Positions 1-5,487 of a stretch of 6,464 nt of DNA are shown one piece after another (within the stretch, counting starts at the first letter, position 1; each line of letters starts with the position of its first letter). The notes below the pieces were generated by a model. That model was not told where the DNA came from. It searched no databases and worked only from the letters and a program-made list of their open reading frames with translations. The DNA lies in NCBI GenBank assembly GCA_011523115.1, contig WTHO01000031.1, forward strand, positions 8,641-15,104, in the 5' to 3' direction. Source of the DNA: Halieaceae bacterium. GTDB taxonomy: Bacteria > Pseudomonadota > Gammaproteobacteria > Pseudomonadales > Halieaceae. A program made the position numbers and the translations under genes.

Positions 1-263
1 ACGTCTTCAACTCTGCCGCCGCCCTCGGGTAGTAGCGGGATTGTCCTGAAGAAAGGGCCCGCATTGGTTGTGGAGGGGTGGTAATAAAAGACCACCGTGA
101 TCAGGCTGACTGTGAGGATCAGGCAGGCGGTGATCCCCCAGCGCAATTCGTACCACATCGTGAAGAAGGTAATTTGGTCCCCCCAACGCTTGCCCTGCGC
201 ATGGCGACGAAACAGGTAGTCGGGAAGCACGGTAATCAGTGAGCAGAGAATCAATTCCAACAT
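1..263 (-). CDS. HlyD-family membrane-fusion (periplasmic adaptor) protein, N-terminal part only
   Basis: Only the first 87 codons are present; the reading frame is still open at the window edge. The visible protein starts MLELILCSLITVLPDYLFRR and has a short hydrophobic N-terminal segment (residues 1-17). A polar stretch containing YELRWG (38-43) follows, then a transmembrane helix at about 44-61. After the helix comes a periplasmic start reading LLPEGGGRVED, which looks like the first beta strand of an HlyD/EmrA-type barrel (the family's usual PxVxGxV region). From memory this N-terminus resembles HlyD/YibH-type adaptors that pair with a small membrane protein. Such adaptors link an inner-membrane pump to the outer membrane. 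The ATG follows the TAA of the upstream small membrane gene by 2 nt, with GGGGAGG about 10 nt before it, so the two genes are probably translationally coupled. Substrate and partner pump cannot be told. The diagnostic coiled-coil and lipoyl domains lie outside the window. Confidence 0.75.
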   Translation of the reverse strand, partial: MLELILCSLITVLPDYLFRRHAQGKRWGDQITFFTMWYELRWGITACLILTVSLITVVFYYHPSTTNAGPFFRTIPLLPEGGGRVED

Positions 264-265
264 GG

Positions 266-664
266 TTAGCGGGCCTCCCCGGATTGCTCCGAGGGTGCTT
301 CTGCGGATTCTTCACCCGTTTGCTCCGGCGCCAATTTCTTCAATGACTCGGAGATGCTGTGGATGGGGGTCAGAAAGTCAGGGAGCTTGAGGAGTGCCAG
401 TATGAGCGCGGCGACCCAGAACACGTTGTTGTGAGTGAAGAGTGCCAGTAAGGCGAGCACCATGATGAGCTGTGACTGGGTATTACTGTGCTTGTGCGCC
501 AATTGCTCGGGGATGGCATGGAGCTTGAGATAAAACACACCGATGCCCAGAACGGCGATCACCACGATCACAATAATGGCTGAGAACAGCGGGTCACTGC
601 CATCTGCCCCGCCAACGAAGGGGGGTAGAACATGTGGGGCAAGGGGATGGGTTTCTGCAGACAT
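266..664 (-). CDS. Small inner-membrane protein linked to the HlyD-type adaptor
   Basis: This 132-residue protein has a polar, proline-rich N-terminus (MSAETHPLAPHVLPPF), a strong hydrophobic helix at about 26-47 and a second hydrophobic region at about 65-95. The second region contains LALFTHNNVFWVAALILALL and may form one long helix or a hairpin. The tail (about 108-132) is hydrophilic, rich in Glu and Ser, and probably cytoplasmic or disordered. No enzymatic motif is visible. I recognise the pattern only as a small membrane protein that often precedes HlyD-family adaptors, similar in arrangement (not clearly in sequence) to the E. coli YibI/YibH and YiaW/YiaV pairs. The start is supported by GAGGT 7 nt upstream of the ATG. 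The gene begins 28 nt after the cupin stop and ends 2 nt before the adaptor start, so it sits in the middle of a probable three-gene operon. A role in assembling or supporting the adaptor is inference. Confidence 0.75.
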   Translation of the reverse strand: MSAETHPLAPHVLPPFVGGADGSDPLFSAIIVIVVIAVLGIGVFYLKLHAIPEQLAHKHSNTQSQLIMVLALLALFTHNNVFWVAALILALLKLPDFLTPIHSISESLKKLAPEQTGEESAEAPSEQSGEAR

Positions 665-692
665 TCAGTCAACCTCGTTATTCACGGTGCCA

Positions 693-1172
693 TCACGCCG
701 CGGCTTGCATCTGTTGTCTTGCGAGCGCTCTTTGCAGATCTTTCGTGGTGAGCGTTCGCAGGACATTGCCGTCGGCGTCGAGTTGCTGGGTGAGTTGGCC
801 GTCGGGCGCATAGAGTTCAAAGAGCACCAATGCGCCTTCGGGGCCTCCTTGTTCCATGTGTACATCATTCGGCGGCTTCTTGGCGTAATCCCCGACACGC
901 CGGATCCCTGACGTGACCGGCTCACCGTTCTCAAAGGTCTGGACGTGCAGTTCACCCTGTAAAACCACTGACGTGGTTTCACAGACGTGACGGTGAAAAT
1001 GGCAGTAGCCGCCCGGATCCCACCGGTACAAGGCGCTGACATGCCCGGTGGAATCAATGCTCAGTATGTGCCCCCAATAGCTGACGGGGTAGGGGTAATC
1101 CGCGGCCTCTTGATAATGAGCCCAGCTCAAAGAATCGATATCCAGCAAATTGTGATTGATGGCTTCTGACAT
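693..1172 (-). CDS. Single-domain cupin protein, probable metal-binding
   Basis: The protein has 159 residues from the chosen ATG. The reading frame stays open 15 codons further upstream, to an ATG at 1217. The inner ATG is preferred because AGGA lies about 8-9 nt upstream and the extra residues look unlike a cupin N-terminus. The core is one beta-barrel with both cupin motifs. Motif 1 is GGYCHFHRHVCETTSVVLQG, with candidate metal ligands His58, His60 and Glu65. Motif 2 is GDYAKKPPNDVHMEQ, with His105 as the fourth ligand. The sequence after the barrel (FELYAPDGQL) resembles ChrR-type or dihydroxyacetophenone-dioxygenase-like cupins, but the substrate is unknown. No signal peptide is seen, so it is probably cytoplasmic. 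It is the first gene of the probable operon with the small membrane protein and the HlyD-type adaptor, and it diverges from the PDZ lipoprotein gene. Sensor, isomerase or dioxygenase roles all remain possible. Confidence 0.85.
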   Translation of the reverse strand: MSEAINHNLLDIDSLSWAHYQEAADYPYPVSYWGHILSIDSTGHVSALYRWDPGGYCHFHRHVCETTSVVLQGELHVQTFENGEPVTSGIRRVGDYAKKPPNDVHMEQGGPEGALVLFELYAPDGQLTQQLDADGNVLRTLTTKDLQRALARQQMQAAA

Positions 1173-1202
1173 CAGCTTTGTCCTGTCAGGGTATGTCGCC
1201 CC

Positions 1203-1230
1203 ATCATGCCGCTGCACACTGGGCAGTCAA
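1203..1230 (-). promoter_or_regulatory. Candidate sigma70 promoter for the cupin operon
   Basis: Read on the minus strand, TTGACT (1230-1225) matches the -35 consensus at 5 of 6 positions. After a 16-bp spacer, CATGAT (1208-1203) matches the -10 consensus at 4 of 6. It lies about 30 nt upstream of the chosen cupin start, which would leave a short leader containing the AGGA ribosome-binding site. If it is real, the longer reading frame from 1217 could not be translated, because transcription would start downstream of that ATG. The spacing is one base shorter than the optimum and the -10 is weak, so this is tentative. Confidence 0.35.
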
Positions 1231-1268
1231 GTAACTTGTGGCGCTGAGATGAAACCTGTCGCTTTGGG

Positions 1269-1296
1269 CGGATTTCTATCACAGCAACAAAATCCG
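1269..1296. repeat. 7-bp inverted repeat with 14-nt loop in the divergent intergenic region
   Basis: CGGATTT (1269-1275) and AAATCCG (1290-1296) are perfect inverted copies separated by 14 nt. An outer pair, GGGCG (1266-1270) and CGCCC (1303-1307), overlaps it. The element lies between the two candidate divergent promoters, about 40 nt upstream of the cupin -35. An operator for a dimeric regulator or a weak hairpin are both possible. Chance is also a fair explanation for a 7-bp match. Confidence 0.25.
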
Positions 1297-1343
1297 AATC
1301 CTCGCCCGATTGCCTGTTTGCGCCGGACCGTGAGACAAAGAAA

Positions 1344-1371
1344 TTGACATCACTATCGTTTCCCCTAAGCT
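1344..1371 (+). promoter_or_regulatory. Candidate sigma70 promoter for the PDZ lipoprotein gene
   Basis: TTGACA (1344-1349) is a perfect -35 hexamer. A 16-bp spacer leads to TAAGCT (1366-1371), which keeps the most conserved TA...T positions of the -10 hexamer but only 3 of 6 overall. Transcription would start near 1378 and give a leader of about 85 nt. That leader would contain the 12-bp palindrome and the C/A-only tract before the ribosome-binding site. The weak -10 could mean that an activator is needed. Confidence 0.4.
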
Positions 1372-1406
1372 CGAAGCAGGCCGGCAGCCCCAATGTTGCC
1401 CGGCTC

Positions 1407-1418
1407 GTGACATGTCAC
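1407..1418. promoter_or_regulatory. 12-bp perfect palindrome GTGACATGTCAC, possible operator
   Basis: GTGACATGTCAC equals its own reverse complement over all 12 bases and does not extend further. It lies 45 nt upstream of the lipoprotein ATG and about 30 nt downstream of the predicted transcription start, where a bound repressor could block elongation. A 12-bp palindrome is expected by chance about 0.07 times in a 290-nt region, but more than once in the whole window. The support is therefore positional, not statistical, and no regulator family is assigned. Confidence 0.3.
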
Positions 1419-1450
1419 ACCACACCAAACAAAACCAAACCAAACCAAAA
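1416..1450 (+). repeat. 35-nt tract of only C and A with CCAAA-type repeats
   Basis: All 35 bases from 1416 to 1450 are C or A on the plus strand. The second half is a run of near-repeats of CCAAA/CAAAC units (ACCAAACCAAACCAAAA at its end). The tract stops one base before the AGGGGG ribosome-binding site of the lipoprotein gene. With no G or U in the RNA it cannot pair with itself, so it would keep the ribosome landing site single-stranded. The repeats could also vary in copy number by slippage. Both roles are inference. Confidence 0.6.
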
Positions 1451-1462
1451 TAGGGGGAAACT

Positions 1463-2197
1463 ATGACGCGCTTTATTCAAGCAACGGCAATCGTTTTTTT
1501 AGCAGCGGGTTTGGCGGCCTGCAATCAAGCACCCGCTACCAATCCCAACGTTGAGCTTGCAAAAGCATGGGTTACCGCAGCGTCGACCAGCCGCACAGCG
1601 GCCATGGAGATGATTGAAACCAACATGGCTGAGGATGGCTTGCTGTATCGCGACCGCTACGTCGGATTTGGTTTCATGTGGGATAACAGTCAGGGTGCCG
1701 AAGAGGGTCGCATGATCGTTACCAATGTCATCGCAGATAGCCCCGTCGCAGGGGTACTGCAGGAGGGTGACGAGTTTATTTCTGTGGGCGGTGTTGAAGT
1801 CAGCGCCGACACTATGTGGAACTTGCCTTTCCGCGGGCAGCCCGGGGAATCCGTCTCAGCAGTCGTTTCCCGTGACGGCGAGGAGATGCCGATCGAGGTC
1901 AGCCGTGGCGTCATCAGTAGCACCACGACCAAAGCGCAAATGCTCGAGTGGATGGCTACCCTGGAGGACGACGATTGGGGTCCTGATAAGTGGGAGCTTC
2001 ATGAGGCCGTGGGGCAGGGTGACGTAGTCTACGTGTGGACTCAGGCGTGGAATACCGATGAGGCAACGGGCCTGCCATTTGAGGCGCATCAAGTGACGCG
2101 CATGATGTTCAACGAGTCAGGTCAGGTGCAGGCGATTGCGAGTTTGTCGGAGGATCGCTTCGTTCTCGAGCAGATGGGTTATACCGTCAGCCGTTAA
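1463..2197 (+). CDS. Outer-membrane-type lipoprotein with PDZ domain set in an NTF2/SnoaL-like fold
   Basis: This 244-residue protein begins with a lipoprotein signal: charged MTR, a hydrophobic stretch from about 5 to 16, and lipobox L17-A18-A19-C20. The residue after Cys20 is Asn, not Asp, which favours the outer membrane under the usual Lol sorting rule. Residues 30-66 form an amphipathic helical region (LAKAWVTAASTSRTAAMEMI) like the first helix of NTF2/SnoaL proteins. A PDZ domain follows at about 67-150, with the carboxylate-loop-like VGFGF and the typical DSPVAGVLQEGDEFISVGG. Residues 160-232 resume an NTF2-like sheet (WELHEAVGQGDVVYVWTQAW, then FEAHQVTRMMFNESGQVQAI). No protease catalytic residues accompany the PDZ domain. 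AGGGGG lies 5 nt before the ATG. The gene stands alone, diverging from the cupin operon and ending at a strong terminator. I do not recognise a named family; binding of a peptide or small ligand in the periplasm is inference. Confidence 0.8.
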   Translation: MTRFIQATAIVFLAAGLAACNQAPATNPNVELAKAWVTAASTSRTAAMEMIETNMAEDGLLYRDRYVGFGFMWDNSQGAEEGRMIVTNVIADSPVAGVLQEGDEFISVGGVEVSADTMWNLPFRGQPGESVSAVVSRDGEEMPIEVSRGVISSTTTKAQMLEWMATLEDDDWGPDKWELHEAVGQGDVVYVWTQAWNTDEATGLPFEAHQVTRMMFNESGQVQAIASLSEDRFVLEQMGYTVSR

Positions 2198-2212
2198 TAT
2201 CCCGTGAAGCTC

Positions 2213-2239
2213 AAAGGCCGCTTGCGCGGCCTTTTTTTT
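2213..2239 (+). terminator. Intrinsic terminator between convergent genes
   Basis: A 9-bp perfect stem pairs AAAGGCCGC (2213-2221) with GCGGCCTTT (2226-2234) around a TTGC loop. An unbroken T run (2232-2239) completes a classic intrinsic terminator for the plus-strand lipoprotein gene, 16 nt after its stop. On the minus strand the same hairpin is followed by only three T residues, so it would end the convergent dehydrogenase transcript less efficiently. It lies in the 47-nt gap between the two stop codons. Confidence 0.9.
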
Positions 2240-2244
2240 GGCAT

Positions 2245-3885
2245 TTAGTGTGCGTCTTCCCGAGCGATGAAGGGCCCATCCACACAAATTCGCCGCCCGT
2301 CAGGGGCCGCGCAGGCACCACAAATACCGACACCGCACTTGGTCAGATAGTCAATCGCACTGAAGATGCGATCGCTGGTCACGTACTGTCGTTGCACGGC
2401 CTCGCTGGCGTGAATCATGGGCGCGGGCCCGCAGTTGTAAAAGACCATTTTGGCCAGCGCCTCCGGGGGCTGCTGTGAGAGGAATTCCTCAAGGGCATCG
2501 CTGACGCGGCCAGCAAAGCCGGCACTCCCGTCATCTGTTGCCAGCGTGACCCTGCCTACGGTGTGACACTCCTCCCGAAAGTAGAGTCGGTTTGCTGTGC
2601 GCGCTCCGACAAACAAGTCCACCGGTTGCGCCTCGCTGCCAAAGTCCTCGGCGATCTGATAGACCGCCGCCAGGCCGGTACCACCGGCCACACAGACAAT
2701 ATGCGCATCCTTCGGGGGCTTGACCGGTACGCCATGCGGCCCCCGCAAATAGATTTCGTCCCCCGGCGACAGGTCGTAACACTGAGCCGTAAATTCGCCG
2801 ACGTTGATGACCGCCAGACGGACGGGATCATGGGTCAGGCAGGAGAACGGCTTTTCCCCGACGCCCGGTATCCACACGAATACGTACTCGCCCGCCCGGA
2901 TATCCAGTTCGCCGTCGAGTGTGACGACGGTAATGTCCTCGCAGACAACGTCATTGGCCGCCACTCGGTAGGGCTTGAATCCCATGTCGACGTCGAAGCG
3001 CACCTGCTTGCCTGCCTCATCAGTGCCGGCTCCGAGGTCGTGATACAGATCGGCAAAAAAGCGACCGATGTCCTCGGTATCCATGCCGGTCAGCCCGGAT
3101 CCCACGCCAAAAATTGTCGCTCCACAGTGTGCGGCGGCTCGGCAGTCGGCGGCCGAGGATAATCCACCACAGCCAATCAGTGGGACGTCGGTCTCTTGTC
3201 GCAGCGCCTTGAGCGCTTTCAGGGCAGTCGGCAGAACCCCTTTACCCGACATGCCGCCCATCGCGTTACTCAGTACAGGATGTCCGTGGTGTTCCGTGTA
3301 CCCCGGACCAGTGGTGTTAATGGCGCAGAGCGCTGATGCACCCCCTTCCAGCGCAGCCCGACCAATCACCGCTATGTCATCGACGTTTGGCGTGAGCTTC
3401 GGAATCACCGGGACATCCACGGCCGCGCAGACCGCGGCAACGACGTCGCGGACCATCTCGGGATCCTGTCCCATCGCCATGCCATAGCCTTTGGCGTGGG
3501 GACAGGAAAGATTCAGTTCCAGTCCGTCCGCAACGGGGGCCAGCTTCTGCGCGACCGAGACAAATTCCTCAACCGATCCGCCGAAAATGGAGACGAGCAA
3601 AAACCGATCGTCGGGCACTCGCAAGCTCGCAAGACCTTCAAGCGCTTCGTCCATCCCCGGGTTGGTTAAGCCGACGGCATTCACGAAGCAACCCGGCGCG
3701 AACTGACTGTAGACCGGCTCGCGATTACCTGTGCGAGGTTGCATGCCAATACTTTTAGTGGTGATCACGCCGATCTCCGGCATGGTATCGATCACCCGCT
3801 GAATAATGGCTGGGGCGGTCGTCACAATGCCCGAGGGGATAGTGAACGGTCCTGAAAGTTGCTTGCCGAGAAACTCGGTGTTCAA
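2245..3885 (-). CDS. pyrD: Dihydroorotate dehydrogenase-like protein fused to a PyrK-type electron-transfer module
   Basis: This 546-residue protein combines two normally separate subunits. Residues 1-285 form a class 1-type dihydroorotate dehydrogenase barrel: Lys44 (TTKS), Asn69 in NAVGL, Asn125 and base Cys128 in ELNLSCPH, Lys163 (PKLTPN), Asn190, GG at 210-211, and the FMN phosphate loop GCGG...FGVGSG (238-264). Residues 295-546 form a PyrK-like module: an FAD-site motif EKPFS (344-348), nucleotide loop VAGGTG (399-404), and a [2Fe-2S] site at Cys517, Cys522, Cys525 and Cys534. By family knowledge electrons would pass FMN to [2Fe-2S] to FAD to NAD+, as in PyrD1B/PyrK of Gram-positive bacteria. 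An oddity is His130, where canonical PyrD has an orotate-contacting Asn (SCPN). SCPH occurs in dihydropyrimidine dehydrogenase/PreA and, from memory, in some archaeal PyrD, so the substrate is not certain. The start is TTG: an in-frame stop lies nine codons upstream, no ATG lies between, and GGAG is 8 nt before the TTG. No pyrimidine genes adjoin it. Confidence 0.9.
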   Translation of the reverse strand: MNTEFLGKQLSGPFTIPSGIVTTAPAIIQRVIDTMPEIGVITTKSIGMQPRTGNREPVYSQFAPGCFVNAVGLTNPGMDEALEGLASLRVPDDRFLLVSIFGGSVEEFVSVAQKLAPVADGLELNLSCPHAKGYGMAMGQDPEMVRDVVAAVCAAVDVPVIPKLTPNVDDIAVIGRAALEGGASALCAINTTGPGYTEHHGHPVLSNAMGGMSGKGVLPTALKALKALRQETDVPLIGCGGLSSAADCRAAAHCGATIFGVGSGLTGMDTEDIGRFFADLYHDLGAGTDEAGKQVRFDVDMGFKPYRVAANDVVCEDITVVTLDGELDIRAGEYVFVWIPGVGEKPFSCLTHDPVRLAVINVGEFTAQCYDLSPGDEIYLRGPHGVPVKPPKDAHIVCVAGGTGLAAVYQIAEDFGSEAQPVDLFVGARTANRLYFREECHTVGRVTLATDDGSAGFAGRVSDALEEFLSQQPPEALAKMVFYNCGPAPMIHASEAVQRQYVTSDRIFSAIDYLTKCGVGICGACAAPDGRRICVDGPFIAREDAH

Positions 3886-3897
3886 TGGAGTATCTCC
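3886..3897 (-). promoter_or_regulatory. Ribosome-binding site of the dehydrogenase gene, inside a mini-hairpin
   Basis: On the minus strand GGAG (3897-3894) precedes the TTG start by 8 nt, which supports the non-ATG start. The same GGAG is perfectly complementary to CTCC (3890-3887) across a three-base ATA loop, so a small hairpin could hide the ribosome-binding site. Four base pairs are marginally stable at best. The effect on translation is speculative. Confidence 0.5.
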
Positions 3898-3911
3898 GTC
3901 GAGGAGCGGGA

Positions 3912-3940
3912 ATTATAAGGCCCTCGATTCGGCCCGTCAT
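3912..3940 (-). promoter_or_regulatory. Sigma70-type promoter for the dehydrogenase gene
   Basis: On the minus strand a perfect TATAAT (3917-3912) lies 17 bp downstream of ATGACG (3940-3935), which matches the -35 consensus at 4 of 6 positions. Transcription would start near 3905 and leave a leader of about 20 nt carrying the GGAG site. The promoter lies directly after the selO terminator, so the dehydrogenase is probably its own transcription unit. Confidence 0.65.
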
Positions 3941-3948
3941 GAAGGATC

Positions 3949-3971
3949 AAAAAAAACCGCGGATTTTCCGC
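3949..3971 (-). terminator. Intrinsic terminator of selO
   Basis: Read on the minus strand, GCGGA and TCCGC form a 5-bp stem around an AAA loop (3971-3959), followed by GG and then eight T residues (3956-3949). It starts one base after the selO stop codon. The short stem and the 2-nt gap before the T run make it moderate in strength. Its position between the selO stop and the next promoter supports it. Confidence 0.6.
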
Positions 3972-3972
3972 C

Positions 3973-5457
3973 TCAGGTGCCGCAAAAAGTCCGGGTCACC
4001 CGCTCATCCTCGTGGGGTGGCCTCGCCCACTCTAGATCATCGGCCTGCCATTCGAAGGGTTTGCGACCGCGCCGAACCAGCCTCTCTACCCAGTCGAGTT
4101 CACCTTTCTCGGCGAGATCGATGCCGCGTTGTACCAGATGGTTCCTCGGGATAACTGCGGGGTTTACCCATTGCATCGCCCGGGTGACGTCCTCTGGGTC
4201 AGCGGTATTCAGTTGTCGCCGGCGTTGCCAATCCTCTGCCCAATCAGAGAGCTCCTCGGGTGCGCTAAAGAGCTCGGGTAGGGGGGAATGTTGCAGAGAC
4301 TCGTTAGCGACTTCAGTCAACCACCGGAAGGCGAGCGTGAAGTCCAGCTCGTGAGAGGCCAGGATGTCGTGGAACCGCTGGATGAGCGAATGGTCTGGGT
4401 CAGTGAGGTGATCAAGGCCGAGTTTGGCCGCGAGCCAGTGCTGATGATGGGCATGAAACCGGGCGGGGTATTGATCGATGATCTCTTGTGCCGTGTGTTT
4501 CGCGGTCTCGTCGTCATCGTGAAGCAGTGGCAGAAGGCACTCGGCGAGAACCGCCAGATTCCAGTGCATGATGCCGGGCTGGTTGGGCCAGGCGTAACGT
4601 CCCTGCCGATCGATGGAGCTAAAGCAGGCCTGAGGATCGAAGTGGTCCATGAAAGCACAGGGGCCGTAATCGATCGTCTCGCCACATAGCAAAGCATTGT
4701 CGGTATTGAGCACACCGTGCACAAAGCCCAATACCTGCCAGTGCGAGGTGAGTCTGGCGAAGTGCTGACACACGCCGTCTAACAGCGTCACCGCCGCCGT
4801 TGGATGAGACGCTGACTGGGGGTCGCCGGCTGTCTCACTGAAGTGTCTCGATACGATGTAGTCGACCAGAGGCGCCAATTCGTCTCCGCCTCGGGTCATG
4901 GCAAAGTACTGAATGGTCCCAACGCGGAGATGGCTGCTTGCCACGCGTGTCAGAATGCCGCCGGGCTCCACCCGATTGCGTATGACCGGCTCTCCCGTGC
5001 TGATGGCTGCGAGGGCGCGGGAAGTGCGCACCCCCAAGGCATGCATCGCCTCCGATACCACATACTCGCGGATCACAGGACCGATGGGTGATCGACCGTC
5101 ACCACCGCGAGAGTAGGCGGTGGGGCCTGCTCCCTTGAGCTGTATATCGAATCGATTGCCCTGCGGGTCAACCCACTCGCCGAGCAATGTCGCTCGGCCG
5201 TCACCTAACTGTGGGTTGTACTGACCGAATTGGTGTCCTGCATACACCGTCGCAATGGGCTTTGAGTCCGGTAGCGGCTGGTTACCGGCGAGTGCCTGTA
5301 AAAACTGGGGCTGCGAGCGGGGGTCTCCCGCCCACCCCAGTGATGCGGCGAGATCTTCATTCCACAACATGACGCTGGGTTGAGATACCGGATCAGGCGG
5401 TTGGGGTGTGCTGAAAGCCTTTCCCAAATTGGCGTAGGAGTGATCGAAGCCCGGCAT
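3973..5457 (-). CDS. selO: SelO (YdiU) protein adenylyltransferase
   Basis: SelO has a protein-kinase-like fold with ATP bound in flipped orientation, so it transfers AMP to Ser, Thr or Tyr of target proteins; it is linked to redox and oxidative-stress responses. The protein has 494 residues from the ATG, near the E. coli length of 478. Family signatures are YAGHQFGQYNPQLGDGRA (about 72-89), Lys108 in QLKGAGPT, Glu131 in IREYVVSE, NTDN with Asp253 and Asn254, and metal-binding Asp263 in TIDYGP. Spacing of these residues matches E. coli Lys107, Glu130, Asp246, Asn247 and Asp256. Cys278 and the C-terminal Cys492 (ending FCGT) correspond to the pair that forms a regulatory disulfide in E. coli SelO. 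There is no selenocysteine; a normal TGA ends the gene. A GTG three codons upstream (5466) is an alternative start; ATG is preferred because GAG lies 8 nt before it. The AsmA-family gene ends 30 nt upstream, so co-transcription is likely. Confidence 0.95.
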   Translation of the reverse strand: MPGFDHSYANLGKAFSTPQPPDPVSQPSVMLWNEDLAASLGWAGDPRSQPQFLQALAGNQPLPDSKPIATVYAGHQFGQYNPQLGDGRATLLGEWVDPQGNRFDIQLKGAGPTAYSRGGDGRSPIGPVIREYVVSEAMHALGVRTSRALAAISTGEPVIRNRVEPGGILTRVASSHLRVGTIQYFAMTRGGDELAPLVDYIVSRHFSETAGDPQSASHPTAAVTLLDGVCQHFARLTSHWQVLGFVHGVLNTDNALLCGETIDYGPCAFMDHFDPQACFSSIDRQGRYAWPNQPGIMHWNLAVLAECLLPLLHDDDETAKHTAQEIIDQYPARFHAHHQHWLAAKLGLDHLTDPDHSLIQRFHDILASHELDFTLAFRWLTEVANESLQHSPLPELFSAPEELSDWAEDWQRRRQLNTADPEDVTRAMQWVNPAVIPRNHLVQRGIDLAEKGELDWVERLVRRGRKPFEWQADDLEWARPPHEDERVTRTFCGT

Positions 5458-5487
5458 TACGTCCACTCGGCCAAGCCAGGCAAGATC

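Noticed and set aside
1173..1217. N-terminal 15-codon extension of the cupin gene to an upstream ATG
   Set aside because: The extension (MQRHDGATYPDRTKL) lacks a good ribosome-binding site and would start within or before the candidate promoter, whereas the inner ATG has AGGA at proper spacing.
1268..1286. Possible CRP-like half site TGTGA on the minus strand in the divergent region
   Set aside because: Only the TGTGA half is present; the bases at the expected second half site do not resemble TCACA.
2563..3162. 199-codon plus-strand reading frame antisense to the dehydrogenase
   Set aside because: It overlaps the clear PyrK-type motifs on the opposite strand, has no convincing ribosome-binding site and gives a composition unlike real proteins.
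3973..3990. A possible selenocysteine in-frame TGA at the end of SelO, as in animal SelO
   Set aside because: The protein ends FCGT, with a standard Cys in the conserved C-terminal position and an immediate terminator hairpin; reading past the TGA would not restore a Cys-x-x-Sec motif.
3806..4354. 182-codon plus-strand reading frame opposite the dehydrogenase/selO junction
   Set aside because: It is antisense to the well-supported selO C-terminus, the selO terminator and the dehydrogenase promoter and start. Its translation is low-complexity Ser/Arg-rich with no family resemblance, as expected for a shadow frame in GC-rich DNA.
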